Origin: CAZMGG01 sp964565715
GTDB lineage: Bacteria; Planctomycetota; UBA1135; UBA2386
NCBI GenBank assembly: GCA_964565715.1
Contig: CAZMGG010000133.1
Span: 1-14,685 of the forward strand
Direction: 5' to 3'
Length of the DNA stretch: 14,685 nt
In this document: positions 13,395 through 14,685 of the stretch, piece by piece
Position numbering within the stretch: the first letter of the stretch is position 1
How the letters are laid out: the number at the start of each line of letters is the position of its first letter
Translations under genes and position numbers: made by a program
The notes under the pieces: generated by a model
What the model saw: the letters and a program-made list of their open reading frames with translations, nothing else
Databases searched by the model: none
What the model was told of the DNA's origin: nothing

Positions 13395-14685
<1,291 letters not shown>

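Overview
This is a GC-rich (visibly around 70% GC) bacterial chromosomal segment that appears to lie next to the replication origin. It comes from a draft assembly, since there is a 10-base N run at 2089-2098 inside a gene. The taxon cannot be fixed from this window. The combination of bacillithiol genes, a type-2 (PyrF subfamily 2) orotidine decarboxylase, a DciA-type helicase loader gene and very high GC fits a Planctomycetota-like or similar non-proteobacterial lineage, but that is a guess. Coding density is high and every gene after position 2597 is on the + strand.

Layout. (1) Positions 1-2470, minus strand: a three-gene pntAA-pntAB-pntB operon for membrane-bound, proton-translocating NAD(P) transhydrogenase. 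pntB is cut by the window edge and pntAA carries the assembly gap. (2) Positions 2471-2596: a divergent control region. (3) Positions 2597-5757: pyrF, then bshC and bshB1, two of the three bacillithiol synthesis genes, overlapping by 4 nt. (4) Positions 5788-7334: a ParA-family ATPase and an unrecognised protein that looks like a degenerate histidine-kinase core. (5) Positions 7392-9601: bshA, the first bacillithiol enzyme, with a NifS/IscS-type cysteine desulfurase overlapping it by 4 nt. (6) Positions 9602-14685: a 354-nt structured upstream region, dnaA, a 521-nt inverted-repeat-rich intergenic region (a candidate oriC), then dnaN-dciA-gyrB as a tight operon without recF. gyrB is cut by the window edge.

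How the genes fit together. BshA makes GlcNAc-malate from UDP-GlcNAc and malate, BshB1 deacetylates it, and BshC adds cysteine. The complete bacillithiol pathway is therefore encoded within about 5 kb, interrupted by the parA pair. The transhydrogenase supplies NADPH, which low-molecular-weight-thiol redox systems consume. A desulfurase mobilising cysteine sulfur is translationally coupled to bshA. dnaA, dnaN, dciA and gyrB are the core initiation and elongation set, and the nearby ParA is compatible with an origin-proximal segregation role.

Most notable observations. pyrF, bshC and bshA each lack a Shine-Dalgarno sequence, and each has a TANNNT hexamer exactly 9 nt before the start codon, which suggests leaderless or near-leaderless mRNAs. 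The ParA plus pseudo-kinase pair splits the bacillithiol genes. The dnaA leader has two competing hairpin arms. The dnaA-dnaN gap contains several strong dyads and a candidate -10 element overlapped by a DnaA-box-like sequence.
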